Positions 1-5,278 of a DNA stretch of 5,278 bases are shown here, piece by piece. The notes beneath the pieces were generated by a model. It worked only from the letters and a program-made list of their open reading frames with translations. It had not been told where the DNA came from and searched no databases. A program made the position numbers and the translations under genes. Numbering within the stretch: position 1 is the first letter of the stretch; the number at the start of each line of letters is the position of its first letter. Source of the stretch: Coleofasciculus sp. S288 (lineage in GTDB: Bacteria; Cyanobacteriota; Cyanobacteriia; Cyanobacteriales; Coleofasciculaceae); NCBI GenBank assembly GCA_020216575.1, contig JAIUYC010000385.1, positions 1 to 5,278 on the forward strand. Reading direction: 5' to 3'.

Positions 1-23
1 GAGAGAAAAACTCATCGTGGAAG

Positions 24-48
24 CTAGCCAAAACGGCTAGTGGTTAAT
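24..48 (+). terminator. Possible weak rho-independent terminator
   Basis: CTAGCC (24-29) and GGCTAG (35-40) form a perfect 6-bp stem around a 5-nt AAAAC loop, with one further G-T wobble pair. TGGTTAATTTTTA follows, so the T-run starts several bases after the stem. The stem is short and the T-run interrupted, so this would be a weak terminator at best. It may end a plus-strand gene that lies before the window. Confidence 0.35.
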
Positions 49-135
49 TTTTAGTATGATTAGAAGCGGACGAGTTAAGTAATTAGAAAACTCAACACTT
101 TTGTACACAGACAATAAAGTTCTTAGTAACTGCTC

Positions 136-154
136 ACCGCAACTGCGTTGCGGT
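136..154. repeat. Perfect 7-bp inverted repeat (stem-loop)
   Basis: ACCGCAA (136-142) and TTGCGGT (148-154) are exact reverse complements separated by CTGCG. No T-run follows, so it is unlikely to be an intrinsic terminator. It may be a copy of a dispersed short palindromic element, which is common in cyanobacterial intergenic DNA, or a structured leader element if transcription starts upstream. The window holds only one copy, so its repeat nature cannot be judged here. Confidence 0.5.
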
Positions 155-303
155 ATCGCCAATGATGTCAGCTCAAGAACGAGCGATATTTATCAGATGG
201 AACGCAACGGTCAAGCTATGTAAAGTTTCTTATCAAGATGCACAATTTTTGACTCAACTCCTGAAGTAATTGAGGTGTAAAAACTCTCCAGGCATGTTCT
301 AAG

Positions 304-432
304 ATGAACTCAAGCATGAGAAGTGAAGGAACGAAGTTAGGGTTAGTGTTAGCGAAGGCAAAGAAGGCTACGCGATTGAGCGCTTTATGCGCGATTTGCG
401 CGATCGCATCCTTCGGAAATTCTGCTATAGCT
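304..432 (+). other. Extended N-terminal signal peptide (residues 1-43)
   Basis: A long polar and basic n-region of about 24 residues precedes a hydrophobic core (LSALCAICAIASFG) and the small-residue cleavage motif AIA before Q44. Long signal peptides are typical of large two-partner-secretion exoproteins and support Sec export followed by outer-membrane translocation. Cleavage one residue either side cannot be excluded. Confidence 0.75.
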
Positions 433-3400
433 CAGAATATTACCCTTGATGGCAGTCTCGGAACTGCTGGAACTTTGACTGGCCCAGATTATGTAATTCC
501 TCAAAATGTCGGTCAAACCGTTGGCAATAATCTCTTTCACAGCTTTGGGCAATTTAACCTTGATACAGGCGAATCGGCTGGTTTCCAAAGTGCTGCCAAT
601 ATTCGGAATATTCTGTCGCGGGTGACGGGGGGTGAGATTTCTTCGATTGATGGTCGGATTTTCACCGAAAGCCCCAATGTCAATCTTTTCCTGATTAATC
701 CTGCGGGCATTGTTTTTGGTCCCAACGCCTCAATTGATGTAGGTAGCGCAACTAGAGGTTCATTTATTGCCACCACAGCTAATGCGATCGCATTTGGTTC
801 TCAGGGAGCTTTTGTAGCTTCTACTGCTCAAACTGATATACCCTTACTAACTATTGATCCTTCGGCTTTTCTGTTCAATCAAATTGCTGCTGCACCAGTT
901 GTCAGTCAAGCAATTCTACAAGTTAACCCAGGTCAGAGCTTATTATTGGTTGGTGGCGACGTGAGTTTGAATGGTGGGCAATTACTAGCTCCAGGCGGAC
1001 GTGTCGAGTTAGGCGGTGTAGCTGACTCTGGCAATATTGGGTTAAATACAAACGGCAATGAATTGCGTTTGAGCTTTCCCGATAGCATACCGCGAGCTGA
1101 CGTATTTCTGAACAATCGCGCTGATGTCAATGTCCGCGCTGGCGGTGGCGGTAGTATAGCCGTCAATGCTCATAACTTGACCATGGCAGGTCAAAGTCGA
1201 GTTGATGCTGGGATAGACATAGGGTTGGGTTCAGTTGGTTCTCAGGCAGGAAATATTGAAATTGACGTGATTGAGGCAATTTTACTGACAAATGGGAGCG
1301 CTATTCAGAACGCAGTATTACCAGGAACAGGTCAAGGGGGTGACCTCATTATCTCAACTGGATCGCTCTCTTTGAAAAGTGGGTCTCAACTGCTTGCTGT
1401 CACACTTGGACAAGGAGATGCAGGCAAGGTAAACGTCCAGGCTCGCGATACAGTTACCTTGGATGGAGAAAGCGCAAACGGTAGATTCCCCAGTGGAATA
1501 TTCAGTAGTAGCGCTGCGTTGAGCAGTACAGCACCTGAATCGGTGGGCAAGGGGGGTGATATCAGCATTACGACTGGGTCACTTTTTGTAACAAACGGTG
1601 CACTCATTCAATCACTAACGATTGGACAGAGAGGAAGACGTGGAAATGCTGGAAATATAACGATTGATGCCCGTGATACCATCTCCTTTGATGGGGAAAG
1701 ACGTGATGGATTCCCTAGTGGTGCAATCAGCAGTTTAGGATCGGACGCCATAGGCAAAGGGGGTGACATTAGCATCACAACCAGATCGCTGTTTTTGACG
1801 AATGGAGCCATCTTAAATGCTGAAACGCGAGGGCAGGGGGATGCAGGGAATGTAATTATTAATGCTCACGACAATATTTCTTTTGAGGGAGTCAGTAGTC
1901 GAGGTTCCGGTGGAGTTTACAGTAACGTGTCACCGGAAGCAGTGGGCAAAGGGGGGGACATTACTATCACTGCTGCGTCACTTTCTATTACGAATGGAGC
2001 TACATTGAGTGCGACTACCTTTGGACAAGGAAATGCAGGTAGTTTGAATATTGAAGTTCGCGACACATTTTTCTCCAATGCGAATACGATATTCAGCTCA
2101 GTGGAAGAAACAGCGATAGGTGATGGTGGAGACATCATCATTACCACAGATTCACTGGTTTTTACGAATGGTGCTGCTCTGAGTACTAGTACTTTTGGTC
2201 AAGGCAATGCGGGTAATGTGACTATCAATACTCAGAATTTCACCTCGTTTGAAGGTGTAGATGAGAAGGGGTTTTCTGGTGGGGCATTCAGCGTAGTTGG
2301 TGCTGAAGCAGAAGGAACAGGGGGAAATATTAGTATCACAACAGGATCGCTTGCTGTAAGTAATGGGGCTTTCCTATCTGCAAACACTTCTGGAGAGGGG
2401 GATGCAGGCAGCGTGATAATTAACGCCTCCGATAGAGCCTCCTTCTCTGGAGTAAACAGTGGAGCCTACAGCACTGTAGAAATAGGGGCGATGGGTAATG
2501 CTAAAGATATCATGATCACAACACCGGAACTGTTTTTGACCAATGGTGCTTTGCTGAGTGCTAGTACTGGCGGACAGGGAGATGGGGGAAATATTATCCT
2601 CAATATCAACCGATTAGAAGCTTTTAACAGTGGGCGCGTTGCCACCACAACGCTTAGTAGTGGCAAGGCAGGCAACATTACCCTTAATGCTGCTGACAGT
2701 ATCACTCTGGTTGGTAATAGCGGATTGTTTGCCAACACTGCCGAGACTTCCACTAATCGAGGTGGAAACTTGAGAATCAATACTGGGGAGTTGATTGTTC
2801 GGGATGGCGCACAAGTCACGGTCAGCAGTGAAGGGTCGGGTAATGCTGGCGAACTGCGCCTTGAAGCTGGCTCGGTTTTTCTTTCTAACCAAGGAAGACT
2901 GACAGGGACGACAGCATCAGGTATTGGTGGGAATCTAACGCTTTTGGTCGAGGATATAATTCTGATGCGTAATGAAAGTGCGATCGCAACTACAGCTGCA
3001 AACAATGGCGATGGCGGCAATATCACCATCAGTGCGCCCTTCATTATCGCTGTCTCTTCTGAAAATAGCGATATTGTTGCTAATGCCGACCAGGGTTTTG
3101 GCGGTCGAATTGACATCACTGCAACGGGCATATATGGGTTGGAGTTCCGGGACAAACTGACCCCTGAAAGTGACATTAATGCCAGTTCTAATGCTACTGG
3201 GAAGGACGGCATTGTAGAAATCAATACACCGGATATTGACCCCAGTCGCGGATTAGCTAACTTACCGGCTGAACTCGTGAATTCCCAACTGGATCACCGC
3301 TGTCAAGCTCGTGGAACTCAGGCAACTAGTCGCTTTGTCAACACTGGACGTGGTGGTTTACCCTTAACCCCAGATGAGATTAGCAGCAACACCGTTTGGG

Positions 3401-3600
3401 ACGATTTGCGTTCTCCTACAGCTGATGCCAATACTCCCTCAGATTCTGCAACTGTGGCACTACCCAGGAGTTCAACGTCAGGTGCAATGGTGGAAGCCCA
3501 AGGGTGGGTAAAGCATCCTGATGGTACGGTTATTCTGACGACACAAGTGCCTACAGCTACCCTCTACAGTTCTTCACTTCCACCAGCTACCTGCTATTAA
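304..3600 (+). CDS. Secreted filamentous-haemagglutinin-like (TPS-domain) beta-helix protein
   Basis: This 1098-residue protein is probably exported to the cell surface as an adhesin or sheath/S-layer-associated protein. Residues 1-43 look like an extended signal peptide: basic n-region (K11, K18, K20, K21, R24), hydrophobic core at about 25-38, and likely cleavage after AIA (41-43). Residues about 45-165 match the N-terminal TPS/haemagglutination-activity domain, with NNLFHSF (75-81), NILSRVTGG (102-110) and NPAGIVFGPN (132-141). From about 280 to 940 the chain is rich in G, N, S and T, with alternating hydrophobic residues typical of a right-handed beta-helix, including about seven repeats (343-786). 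The C-terminal region (about 976-1036) has DPSRGL and TGRGGLP, common in cyanobacterial relatives. The only mature-chain cysteines are C1000 and C1097. ATG 304 has only a weak AGG 11 nt upstream; ATG 316 is an alternative that would keep the signal peptide. No TpsB transporter gene is in view. The family call is firm; the function is inferred. Confidence 0.9.
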   Translation: MNSSMRSEGTKLGLVLAKAKKATRLSALCAICAIASFGNSAIAQNITLDGSLGTAGTLTGPDYVIPQNVGQTVGNNLFHSFGQFNLDTGESAGFQSAANIRNILSRVTGGEISSIDGRIFTESPNVNLFLINPAGIVFGPNASIDVGSATRGSFIATTANAIAFGSQGAFVASTAQTDIPLLTIDPSAFLFNQIAAAPVVSQAILQVNPGQSLLLVGGDVSLNGGQLLAPGGRVELGGVADSGNIGLNTNGNELRLSFPDSIPRADVFLNNRADVNVRAGGGGSIAVNAHNLTMAGQSRVDAGIDIGLGSVGSQAGNIEIDVIEAILLTNGSAIQNAVLPGTGQGGDLIISTGSLSLKSGSQLLAVTLGQGDAGKVNVQARDTVTLDGESANGRFPSGIFSSSAALSSTAPESVGKGGDISITTGSLFVTNGALIQSLTIGQRGRRGNAGNITIDARDTISFDGERRDGFPSGAISSLGSDAIGKGGDISITTRSLFLTNGAILNAETRGQGDAGNVIINAHDNISFEGVSSRGSGGVYSNVSPEAVGKGGDITITAASLSITNGATLSATTFGQGNAGSLNIEVRDTFFSNANTIFSSVEETAIGDGGDIIITTDSLVFTNGAALSTSTFGQGNAGNVTINTQNFTSFEGVDEKGFSGGAFSVVGAEAEGTGGNISITTGSLAVSNGAFLSANTSGEGDAGSVIINASDRASFSGVNSGAYSTVEIGAMGNAKDIMITTPELFLTNGALLSASTGGQGDGGNIILNINRLEAFNSGRVATTTLSSGKAGNITLNAADSITLVGNSGLFANTAETSTNRGGNLRINTGELIVRDGAQVTVSSEGSGNAGELRLEAGSVFLSNQGRLTGTTASGIGGNLTLLVEDIILMRNESAIATTAANNGDGGNITISAPFIIAVSSENSDIVANADQGFGGRIDITATGIYGLEFRDKLTPESDINASSNATGKDGIVEINTPDIDPSRGLANLPAELVNSQLDHRCQARGTQATSRFVNTGRGGLPLTPDEISSNTVWDDLRSPTADANTPSDSATVALPRSSTSGAMVEAQGWVKHPDGTVILTTQVPTATLYSSSLPPATCY
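1330..2661 (+). repeat. About seven degenerate tandem repeats within the haemagglutinin-like gene
   Basis: Units begin at residues 343, 415, 484, 548, 606, 671 and 731 (DNA 1330, 1546, 1753, 1945, 2119, 2314 and 2494), giving periods of 72, 69, 64, 58, 65 and 60 residues; the last is the most diverged. The consensus is GKGGDI-I-T-SL---NGA-LSA-T-GQGDAGN--I-A-D--SF-G, followed by a variable 10-20-residue stretch. Each unit reads as about three beta-helix coils. The length differences fall mainly in the variable stretch, which suggests surface loops. At DNA level the copies have clearly diverged, so this looks like old duplication rather than recent expansion. Confidence 0.8.
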
Positions 3601-3602
3601 CA

Positions 3603-3610
3603 GCGATCGC
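3603..3610. repeat. HIP1 octameric palindrome (GCGATCGC)
   Basis: This exact GCGATCGC lies just after the stop codon of the haemagglutinin-like gene, in the 51-bp gap before the convergent gene. Three more exact copies lie inside that gene at 400-407, 784-791 and 2980-2987. HIP1 is strongly over-represented in many cyanobacterial genomes, so these sites are the main taxonomic clue in the window. The gap holds no convincing terminator hairpin for either converging gene. Confidence 0.9.
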
Positions 3611-3651
3611 ACCTCAAAAATAATAATGGTGACGGTGGGCAAGACTGAAAA

Positions 3652-3987
3652 TTACTCGTAGCGTGCCTTCTTAGATTTAATCACGTCGATTACATCATCG
3701 TGTCTTTGTCTCTCAATAATATCTTTGAGATGAATCTGCCCATCCGTGTACTGTAAGTGGATGCGCCAGCCTGAAACTTTATCAATATCAGCGCGATATA
3801 TTGCCTGTTTCACGCCCTTTACTTTATGCAGCCTGGTTCTTGGAAATTTTCTTGTTCTATGGCACTCGTGATCTTCAAGCTCTGCCAAGGCTTCAAGAAA
3901 ACCAATTTTTAGCTCGTTATTTGGCAAAATCTTCATGGCTTCGTAAATAATGCCATATTCATCGCAGAGAGTAAGGGTTTGTGCCAT
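3652..3987 (-). CDS. Small RelE/ParE-like protein, second gene of a two-gene unit
   Basis: This is a 111-residue basic protein that I do not recognise as a named family. The second half reads as the strand region of a RelE/ParE-fold toxin: HKVKGVKQAIYRADID (54-69), WRIHLQY (74-80), then QIHLKDI and HDDVID (84-101). R65, W74, R75, H86, K88 and H96 could line an RNA- or target-binding face. The segment at about 25-40 is predicted helical. The ATG is 8 nt after the stop of the upstream gene, and its TAAGG ribosome binding site overlaps that stop codon, so translation is probably coupled. An internal ATG (M18, position 3936) is a possible alternative start. It converges on the haemagglutinin-like gene. 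It could be a toxin, a diverged partner that neutralises its neighbour, or an unrelated small protein. The gene is likely real; the function is uncertain. Confidence 0.6.
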   Translation of the reverse strand: MAQTLTLCDEYGIIYEAMKILPNNELKIGFLEALAELEDHECHRTRKFPRTRLHKVKGVKQAIYRADIDKVSGWRIHLQYTDGQIHLKDIIERQRHDDVIDVIKSKKARYE

Positions 3988-3993
3988 AGAAAA

Positions 3994-3998
3994 CCTTA
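3994..3998 (-). promoter_or_regulatory. Ribosome binding site overlapping the upstream stop codon
   Basis: Read on the minus strand, TAAGG lies 6 nt before the ATG at 3987. Its TAA is the stop codon of the preceding gene. This arrangement favours translational coupling of the two small proteins at similar levels and supports the 3987 start over the internal ATG at 3936. Confidence 0.6.
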
Positions 3999-4391
3999 CG
4001 GAGTTTGGGCAGTTTCTTGATTGTGGTGAAGTAACTCTTGATACAAAGACTCTGCAACACCTTTATACGCTTTATCGAGATCATCGTGTTTGACTGCTCG
4101 AAAAAGAGTAAAAATAACTTGCCCAAAAATTGGGTCTTCGTCAACTGCTAAAACTACTCTTAGTTTTTGAGAAACTCGTAGCGTGTAAAGCGAAGATTCA
4201 TAACCATTGAGGGAGGACGGTAGGGGTAAACGACGCAGCTTCCGATACACATCAGCTTTTTGAGTTGGAAAAAGGCTAGCACAATCGTTGATTTTCTGAA
4301 TAGCTGCTGCTTTATCGGCTTCACTTAGCCTAGCAACATCCTTCTCAAATCCCTTTGTTGACTCAATTAGAACATCCACATTACGAACCAT
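3996..4391 (-). CDS. RelE/ParE-superfamily toxin-like protein, first gene of a two-gene unit
   Basis: This 131-residue protein has the layout of a RelE/ParE toxin: an N-terminal strand (VDVLIES, 5-11), two helices (about 14-40), then a basic stretch YRKLRRLP (49-56) and antiparallel strands SSLYTLRVSQKLRVVLAVD (66-84) and QVIFTLFRAVKHDD (91-104). R72, K76, R78, R98, K101 and H102 are candidate functional residues by position. Relatives inhibit translation by cleaving mRNA at the ribosome (RelE) or poison gyrase (ParE); which applies here cannot be told. The protein is longer than typical members (about 85-100 residues), with a C-terminal helical tail (106-123). ATG 4391 is preferred; a TTG directly before it (4394) adds one residue. 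Neither has a good ribosome binding site. The gene directly upstream encodes an ArsR regulator, not an antitoxin. The fold call is moderate and the toxin activity is inferred. Confidence 0.65.
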   Translation of the reverse strand: MVRNVDVLIESTKGFEKDVARLSEADKAAAIQKINDCASLFPTQKADVYRKLRRLPLPSSLNGYESSLYTLRVSQKLRVVLAVDEDPIFGQVIFTLFRAVKHDDLDKAYKGVAESLYQELLHHNQETAQTP

Positions 4392-4506
4392 CAATCTGAA
4401 TTTAACTACTTACCTTTAAGCCTTAGCATAACAACAACAAAATCTTGTTCCCCAGATAGCCTCGCGAGAACTTAACTTTAACACTGAAATTTTCCCGATC
4501 TCTGCC

Positions 4507-4788
4507 TCACCTAAGTTCCGTAAAACTTCCCATGCAGCCAAGGAGCAACTCGCGATCAAGTGAATTGTACTTGGTCTGTCCTTCTTTGCGTTGCTTGATT
4601 AATCCAGCCTCAGTCAGCGTTTTCGAGTGATGGCAAAACAGAGCGAGGCTAATGCTGAGCTTATCGGCTATCTCAGAGCCGCTCATTTCTTCACAGCTAG
4701 CTAGCAACTCTACGATTTTCAAGCGTGTCGGATCGGAGAGTGCCGCAAAAATTTTCGTCCGCTGTTCGATGGTCTGCTTTTCTCCCAT
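4507..4788 (-). CDS. ArsR-family winged-helix transcriptional regulator
   Basis: This is a 93-residue DNA-binding protein, probably an autoregulated repressor of the divergent flavoenzyme gene. ALSDPTRL (16-23) is the ArsR hallmark. The helix-turn-helix spans about 36-64, with the recognition helix in SLALFCHHSKTLTEAGLI (47-64), and the wing is KQRKEGQTKYNSL (65-77). The classical ELCVCD metal site is missing; cysteines are C32, C52 (in the recognition helix, FCHH) and C85. The ligand is therefore unknown, and a thiol-reactive signal is only a guess. ATG 4788 is chosen because the ArsR domain starts right after it and a promoter lies just upstream. A TTG at 4824 would add 12 residues but falls inside the predicted -35 box and palindrome. 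No Shine-Dalgarno is visible for either start. The gene ends 115 nt before the toxin-like pair on the same strand, and no terminator is evident between them, so read-through is possible. Confidence 0.88.
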   Translation of the reverse strand: MGEKQTIEQRTKIFAALSDPTRLKIVELLASCEEMSGSEIADKLSISLALFCHHSKTLTEAGLIKQRKEGQTKYNSLDRELLLGCMGSFTELR

Positions 4789-4795
4789 ATCTGAA

Positions 4796-4824
4796 AGTTT
4801 ACTGGTAAAAACTCGATTAATCAA
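4796..4824 (-). promoter_or_regulatory. Predicted promoter of the ArsR gene
   Basis: Read on the minus strand, TTGATT (4824-4819) and TAAACT (4801-4796) are separated by exactly 17 nt and match the sigma-70 consensus at 4 of 6 positions each. Initiation 6-8 nt beyond the -10 box would fall at 4788-4790, on or just before the ATG at 4788. The message would then be leaderless or nearly so, which fits the lack of a ribosome binding site. The -35 box overlaps the left end of the 24-bp palindrome. Confidence 0.45.
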
Positions 4825-4844
4825 GTAGTTATTTAAGTACTTGA
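4821..4844. promoter_or_regulatory. Near-perfect 24-bp palindrome, candidate ArsR operator
   Basis: The outer arms TCAAGTA (4821-4827) and TACTTGA (4838-4844) are exact reverse complements. The inner trinucleotides TTA and TAA also pair. Only one G/G position and the central T/T fail, so 10 of 12 base pairs match. ArsR/SmtB dimers bind imperfect palindromes of this size. It lies between the divergent ArsR and flavoenzyme genes and touches the predicted -35 boxes of both, so binding would block both promoters. Confidence 0.65.
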
Positions 4845-4868
4845 CTTTTTCTGGGAGTGCAGTAACCT
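4841..4868 (+). promoter_or_regulatory. Predicted promoter of the flavoenzyme gene
   Basis: TTGACT (4841-4846) matches the -35 consensus at 5 of 6 positions and overlaps the right end of the 24-bp palindrome. The best -10 candidate is the weak TAACCT (4863-4868) after a 16-nt spacer. A start near 4875 would give a leader of about 57 nt that includes the inverted repeat at 4879-4907. The poor -10 box makes the exact start uncertain. Confidence 0.4.
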
Positions 4869-4878
4869 AGTAGTCAAG

Positions 4879-5278
<400 letters not shown>

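Larger units (their letters stand above)
1..303. other. Intergenic region upstream of the haemagglutinin-like gene
   Basis: This stretch has no confident gene. Near its left end is a small hairpin followed by a T-rich run (annotated separately), which may end transcription of a gene lying off the window. A perfect stem-loop sits at 136-154. A TTGACT hexamer at 249-254 looks like a -35 box for the downstream gene, but no good -10 follows at 16-18 nt, so no promoter is claimed. A TATGAT hexamer at 55-60 resembles a -10 box but has no partner -35. A frame open from 87 to 269 contains a 35-codon ATG ORF (162-269) without a ribosome binding site. The long leader suggests the haemagglutinin-like gene has its own promoter somewhere here. 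Confidence 0.6.

Noticed and set aside
1330..2661. CRISPR-like or non-coding tandem repeat array
   Set aside because: The repeats are long (about 174-216 bp), diverged at DNA level, stay in frame and encode a consistent beta-helix consensus, so they are protein repeats.
2972..3160. Plus-strand 62-codon frame overlapping the haemagglutinin-like gene
   Set aside because: It is an out-of-frame reading inside a well-supported gene, with no ribosome binding site or recognisable motif.
2466..3224. Long minus-strand open frame of 252 codons inside the haemagglutinin-like gene
   Set aside because: It is antisense to an obvious beta-helix coding region. Its composition (rich in P, S, L, V and A) is the mirror of the G/N/T-rich sense strand, and no motif or ribosome binding site was seen. 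The other minus-strand frames between 385 and 2892 are rejected for the same reason.
3601..3651. Bidirectional terminator between the convergent genes
   Set aside because: Only a weak CACC/GGTG pairing with a long loop is visible and there is no adjoining T-run, so no terminator is claimed.
3959..4144. Minus-strand 61-codon frame across the junction of the two toxin-like genes
   Set aside because: It overlaps both better-supported genes in another frame and resembles no protein. An antitoxin was considered here, but no DNA-binding motif is present.
4461..4468. CTCGCGAG palindrome between the ArsR and toxin-like genes
   Set aside because: It is an isolated 8-bp palindrome with no T-run and no flanking symmetry; it is too short to call a terminator or operator.
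4789..4824. TTG start at 4824 for the ArsR gene
   Set aside because: The 12 extra residues precede the conserved ArsR domain, there is no Shine-Dalgarno, and the TTG lies within the predicted -35 box and the palindrome. It is kept only as an alternative.

Overview
The window looks like chromosomal DNA from a cyanobacterium, probably filamentous. Four exact copies of the HIP1 octamer GCGATCGC occur in 5.3 kb, where chance would give about 0.1. The largest gene is also of a characteristically cyanobacterial kind: a secreted filamentous-haemagglutinin (TPS-domain) protein with NILSRVTGG and NPAGIVFGPN motifs and a conserved TGRGGLP-containing C-terminal region.

Layout. (1) Positions 1-303 hold no confident gene, only a terminator-like hairpin near 24-48, a perfect 7-bp stem-loop at 136-154 and a doubtful 35-codon ORF. 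(2) 304-3600 (+) encodes a 1098-residue secreted beta-helix protein with an extended signal peptide, an N-terminal TPS domain, about seven degenerate 58-72-residue repeats and a C-terminal domain carrying the only two cysteines of the mature chain. No TpsB/FhaC-type outer-membrane transporter is in view. (3) 3652-3987 and 3996-4391 (-) form a tight two-gene unit converging on the haemagglutinin gene. Both products resemble RelE/ParE-superfamily toxins, and no antitoxin is recognisable. (4) 4507-4788 (-) encodes a short ArsR-family winged-helix regulator without the classical CVC metal site. (5) 4932 to the window edge (+) is the N-terminal third of an Old Yellow Enzyme of the YqjM-like (thermophilic-like) class, transcribed divergently from the ArsR gene.

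The most interesting structure is the ArsR/OYE divergent control region. A near-perfect 24-bp palindrome (4821-4844, 10 of 12 base pairs matched) lies between, and overlaps, the predicted -35 boxes of both promoters. One ArsR dimer could therefore control its own gene and the flavoenzyme together. The regulator's predicted -10 box lies so close to its ATG that its mRNA may be leaderless. A cysteine in its predicted recognition helix (FCHH) makes a thiol or electrophile switch conceivable, which would suit an ene-reductase target gene. The second unusual feature is the pair of adjacent RelE/ParE-like genes, whose translation appears coupled. All family assignments come from reading the sequence, with no database search.
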